Below are positions 61,983 through 64,000 of a stretch of DNA of 64,000 bases, piece by piece. Origin of the DNA: Pseudanabaena cinerea FACHB-1277 (GTDB lineage Bacteria; Cyanobacteriota; Cyanobacteriia; Pseudanabaenales; Pseudanabaenaceae). The stretch lies in contig NZ_JACJPY010000002.1 in the NCBI RefSeq assembly GCF_014696345.1, positions 62,001-126,000 of the forward strand, written 5' to 3'. A program made the position numbers and the translations under genes. Under the pieces are notes generated by a model. That model searched no databases. It was given only the letters and a program-made list of their open reading frames with translations, and had not been told where the DNA came from. Each line of letters opens with the position of its first letter. Within the stretch, counting starts at the first letter, position 1.

Positions 61983-62140
61983 GTAATTAACGGAAACCCG
62001 CAATAACATGATTAAGTGATCTTTGGTAACTAAAGATACGACAACCAAAAGTCAAGTGTATTAAGAATAAATAGAACGATCTATTTAATAGATATTTATA
62101 GATATTTCGATCAAACACCCCCTCACTGGAAACAACGGTA

Positions 62141-62992
62141 ATGGAAACTAAAGTACTAATTAGTCCATCTGAGCTTATCGCTTTGCAAGAACAAGAACCT
62201 GTTGTCATAATTGATACGCGCGACAAGAGTGAATATGACATCGCTCATATCCCCAACGCTGTAAATATTCGAGACATCTTTACCTATCTAGCCACATCTA
62301 GTATGGAAGGAATTGAGAACTTGCAAGCTCATTTTGCTGAATTATTTGGAGCTGCTGGACTGTCAGGTAATGAAACAGCAGTGATCTATGAAGATGCAAT
62401 GAATAAAGGCTACGGGCAGTCATGTCGGGGTTATTTTCTGCTCAAATATCTAGGCTATCCCAAGGTTTGTATTCTGCACGGTGGCTTCAAGGCATGGCTT
62501 GCCGAAGGATATCCCACTACAACCGAAACTCCTACTCCGCAACAGCAAGTTTTCCCGTTGAATGTGGACGACTCAATTATGTTGACTGCGCCACAGATGT
62601 TAGATGTTTTAGGAAATAAAGCGATCGCTCTTTTAGATGTCAGGGATAAAGACGAATGGATGGCAGAAAGTTCTTCTCCCTATGGGAAAGATTTCTGTCC
62701 ACGCATGGGTAGAATCCCTGGCTCTGTCTGGATTGAGTGGTATGACTTTATGGTTCCCGATGCTGAAGTTCCCTCCTTCCGCCCTCAATCTGAAATTTTA
62801 GACATTTGCAGCAAGGCTGGAATTACACCAGATATTCCAGTGTACATTTATTGTTTCAAAGGCTCTAGAGCCTCGAATACGATGGTTGCTTTGAAAGAAG
62901 CTGGCTTCAAAGATGTCAGAAATTACTTTGCCTCTTGGAATGAGTGGTCACGGGATTATGCTTTACCAATTGAGTCTGGTGCACCCGCTTAA
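62141..62992 (+). CDS. Two-domain rhodanese-type sulfurtransferase
   Basis: The 283-aa protein has two rhodanese domains. The first (about 1-130) contains VVIIDTRDKSEYDIAHIPNAVNI and LGYPKVCILHGGFKAWLAEGYP. The second (about 145-283) has IALLDVRDKDEWM and the active-site loop YIYCFKGSRASNT, whose Cys carries the persulfide. Thiosulfate or 3-mercaptopyruvate is the likely donor. The first domain has YGQSCRGYF in the loop position, so a second Cys is present there. No signal peptide is seen. Confidence 0.88.
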   Translation: METKVLISPSELIALQEQEPVVIIDTRDKSEYDIAHIPNAVNIRDIFTYLATSSMEGIENLQAHFAELFGAAGLSGNETAVIYEDAMNKGYGQSCRGYFLLKYLGYPKVCILHGGFKAWLAEGYPTTTETPTPQQQVFPLNVDDSIMLTAPQMLDVLGNKAIALLDVRDKDEWMAESSSPYGKDFCPRMGRIPGSVWIEWYDFMVPDAEVPSFRPQSEILDICSKAGITPDIPVYIYCFKGSRASNTMVALKEAGFKDVRNYFASWNEWSRDYALPIESGAPA

Positions 62993-63017
62993 TTTTGACG
63001 TTCATATAAGGATATAG

Positions 63018-63060
63018 ATCCCCCCAGCCCCCCTTTTTAAGGGGGATTGAGGGGAATATC
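63018..63060. repeat. CCCCCC/AAGGGGG dispersed repeat
   Basis: GATCCCCCCAGCCCCCC and TTAAGGGGGATTGAGGGG form an imperfect hairpin. The second half matches the repeat at about 7190. It sits between the sulfurtransferase and GST genes and may terminate transcription. Confidence 0.65.
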
Positions 63061-63125
63061 TTAGATAGAAATAGAAAACTGTTTTCTTACAGCCTATTAA
63101 AGCCTTGAGTAGTACAGAAATATAA

Positions 63126-63722
63126 ATGATTAAACTATACGATTATTGGCTGTCAGGCAACTGTCACAAGGTTCGCTTGATGCTCTCTATATTAAAACTA
63201 GAGCATGAGTTGATCCCCATTAATATCAAAGAGCTAGAGCAGAAATCCCTTGACTTTCTCCAATTAAATCCTTTTGGTATGGTTCCCGTATTGACTGATG
63301 GAACAGAAATATTACGAGATTCTCAAGCAATTTTGTTTTACTTAGGCATGAAATATGGAGGAGATTGGCTACCAAGAGAGGCGGTGGCGATGAGTAAGGT
63401 GGTACAGTGGCTGTCAACATCGGCTCAAGATATTCAAAATAGTCTTGCGGCGGCAAGAGTACATTTCCTGCTAGGTAGAGATTTAAATATTGGGTTGGCA
63501 CAACAAAGGGCGCATAATTTACTTAAAACTATGGATAAGCACCTTGAAACTCGCCACTGGTTAGAAGGCGATCGCCCCACAATTGCTGATATTGCTTGCT
63601 TTCCCTATATAGCTTTAGCTGGAGATGCCAAGGTTTCTCTTGATGATTATCTAAACGTAGTTACATGGCTGGAAAGAGTAAAACAGATAGAGGGTTTTGT
63701 GTCTATGCAAGGTATGCTTTAA
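63126..63722 (+). CDS. Glutathione S-transferase
   Basis: The 198-aa GST has an N-terminal thioredoxin-like domain: IKLYDYWLSGNCHKVRLMLSIL with a Ser/Cys-containing active-site segment, then LQLNPFGMVPVLTDGTEILRDSQAILFYL, the cis-Pro and glutathione gamma-Glu (DS) motifs. The all-helical C-terminal domain has the N-capping RPTIADIACFPYIAL motif. It fits bacterial beta/theta-type GSTs. The likely role is detoxification in the cytoplasm. Confidence 0.9.
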   Translation: MIKLYDYWLSGNCHKVRLMLSILKLEHELIPINIKELEQKSLDFLQLNPFGMVPVLTDGTEILRDSQAILFYLGMKYGGDWLPREAVAMSKVVQWLSTSAQDIQNSLAAARVHFLLGRDLNIGLAQQRAHNLLKTMDKHLETRHWLEGDRPTIADIACFPYIALAGDAKVSLDDYLNVVTWLERVKQIEGFVSMQGML

Positions 63723-63782
63723 CCCCAAGTTAGCCATCAGATGCCCATAGATTCTGGGTTCGTTACTCTCTTCTTACTCAAA

Positions 63783-63819
63783 AATTAGCGGTACATCGCA
63801 AAGGGTTGTACCGCTAATT
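63783..63819. terminator. Bidirectional terminator between GST and the right-end gene
   Basis: AATTAGCGGTAC (63783-63794) and GTACCGCTAATT (63808-63819) form a perfect 12-bp stem between convergent genes. Confidence 0.75.
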
Positions 63820-63834
63820 CCTGAGTTTTCATAT

Positions 63835-64000
63835 CTATAGCGCCAACATTTTTGACGTAACCATTAGACTTTCTTCGTATAACACTTCACGCCCCCAACG
63901 CTGCAACTGTTGCCCTAGTAAAGTATCAGCACTCTGATCTGACATAGGTGATACTTGATGTACACGATAGTTTTGGGCAGCTCCACCTGCTTCCATACGC
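63835..64000 (-). CDS. C-terminal end of an unrecognised protein (runs off the window)
   Basis: About 54 codons are present, ending LGQQLQRWGREVLYEESL, then MVTSKMLAL and TAG. An upstream part reads MEAGGAAQNYRVHQVSPMS. The codon use looks like real coding sequence, and the stop is followed by a strong hairpin that suits a gene end. I cannot name the family from this fragment. The ORF track does not list it because its start lies outside. Confidence 0.55.
   Translation of the reverse strand, partial: RMEAGGAAQNYRVHQVSPMSDQSADTLLGQQLQRWGREVLYEESLMVTSKMLAL

Overview
The window is chromosomal DNA from a cyanobacterium. The evidence is a set of photosynthesis and carbon-concentrating genes (petH, psbK, chlD, and the ndhF3-ndhD3-cupA-cupS CO2-uptake operon) and very frequent GCGATCGC (HIP1) octamers. 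A hormogonium-polysaccharide (hps) pseudopilin cluster points to a motile, probably filamentous strain; a Pseudanabaena-like genome fits, but that is inference. Both ends cut genes: ilvB at the left and an unrecognised minus-strand gene at the right.

1-19 kb: partial ilvB, petH encoding only the two-domain (short) FNR, and a PAS sensor kinase. A minus-strand hps cluster follows: a 3173-aa HpsA-like protein, then pseudopilins of PilV, PilW and GspH type, and a second GspH-type pilin. Between the two GspH genes lies an Rpn-family nuclease pseudogene, split by an IS200/IS605-type element that carries only tnpB. The empty target site can be rebuilt to the base.

19-31 kb: a surface-glycan and protein-glycosylation block. 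It holds a cupin/JmjC-like protein, an AT-rich PIG-V-like mannosyltransferase, a PMT-type (GT39) transferase, a PTPS-related GT-C membrane protein, a methyltransferase and a dolichyl-phosphate-sugar-synthase-like GT2. The PIG-V-like gene is flanked by a direct repeat of about 120 bp made from the 5' end of the PMT gene. Next come a DUF192 lipoprotein and a GH57 glucan enzyme.

31-44 kb: mostly housekeeping genes. These are a ComFB-like protein, a MacB-type ABC exporter without its MacA partner, tig-clpP-clpX, an FHA protein, a ThiO-like oxidase, psbK, a MoaD/ThiS-like protein, a 4'-phosphopantetheinyl transferase and several small conserved membrane or secreted proteins.

44-51 kb: priA is bracketed by accessory genes. 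A DUF5131 / three-Cys-motif partner (TcmP) pair lies directly upstream, with tcmP ending 3 bp before priA. An AbiJ-like HEPN abortive-infection gene lies downstream, followed by a small pseudogene with an in-frame amber codon and a DUF29 gene.

51-64 kb: chlD, a MAPEG protein, the NDH-1MS CO2-uptake operon, pncB, a CpdA-like phosphodiesterase, a two-domain sulfurtransferase and a GST. The gaps inside the CO2-uptake operon are filled with long heptanucleotide arrays (GGTTAGC/AGTTAGC, then AAGCYAA to TYACCAA) that run up to the next ATG. The same repeat type occurs after petH. Two near-identical palindromes sit upstream of ndhF3.

I found no rRNA or tRNA gene and no CRISPR array. All family assignments come from reading the translations; no database search was run.
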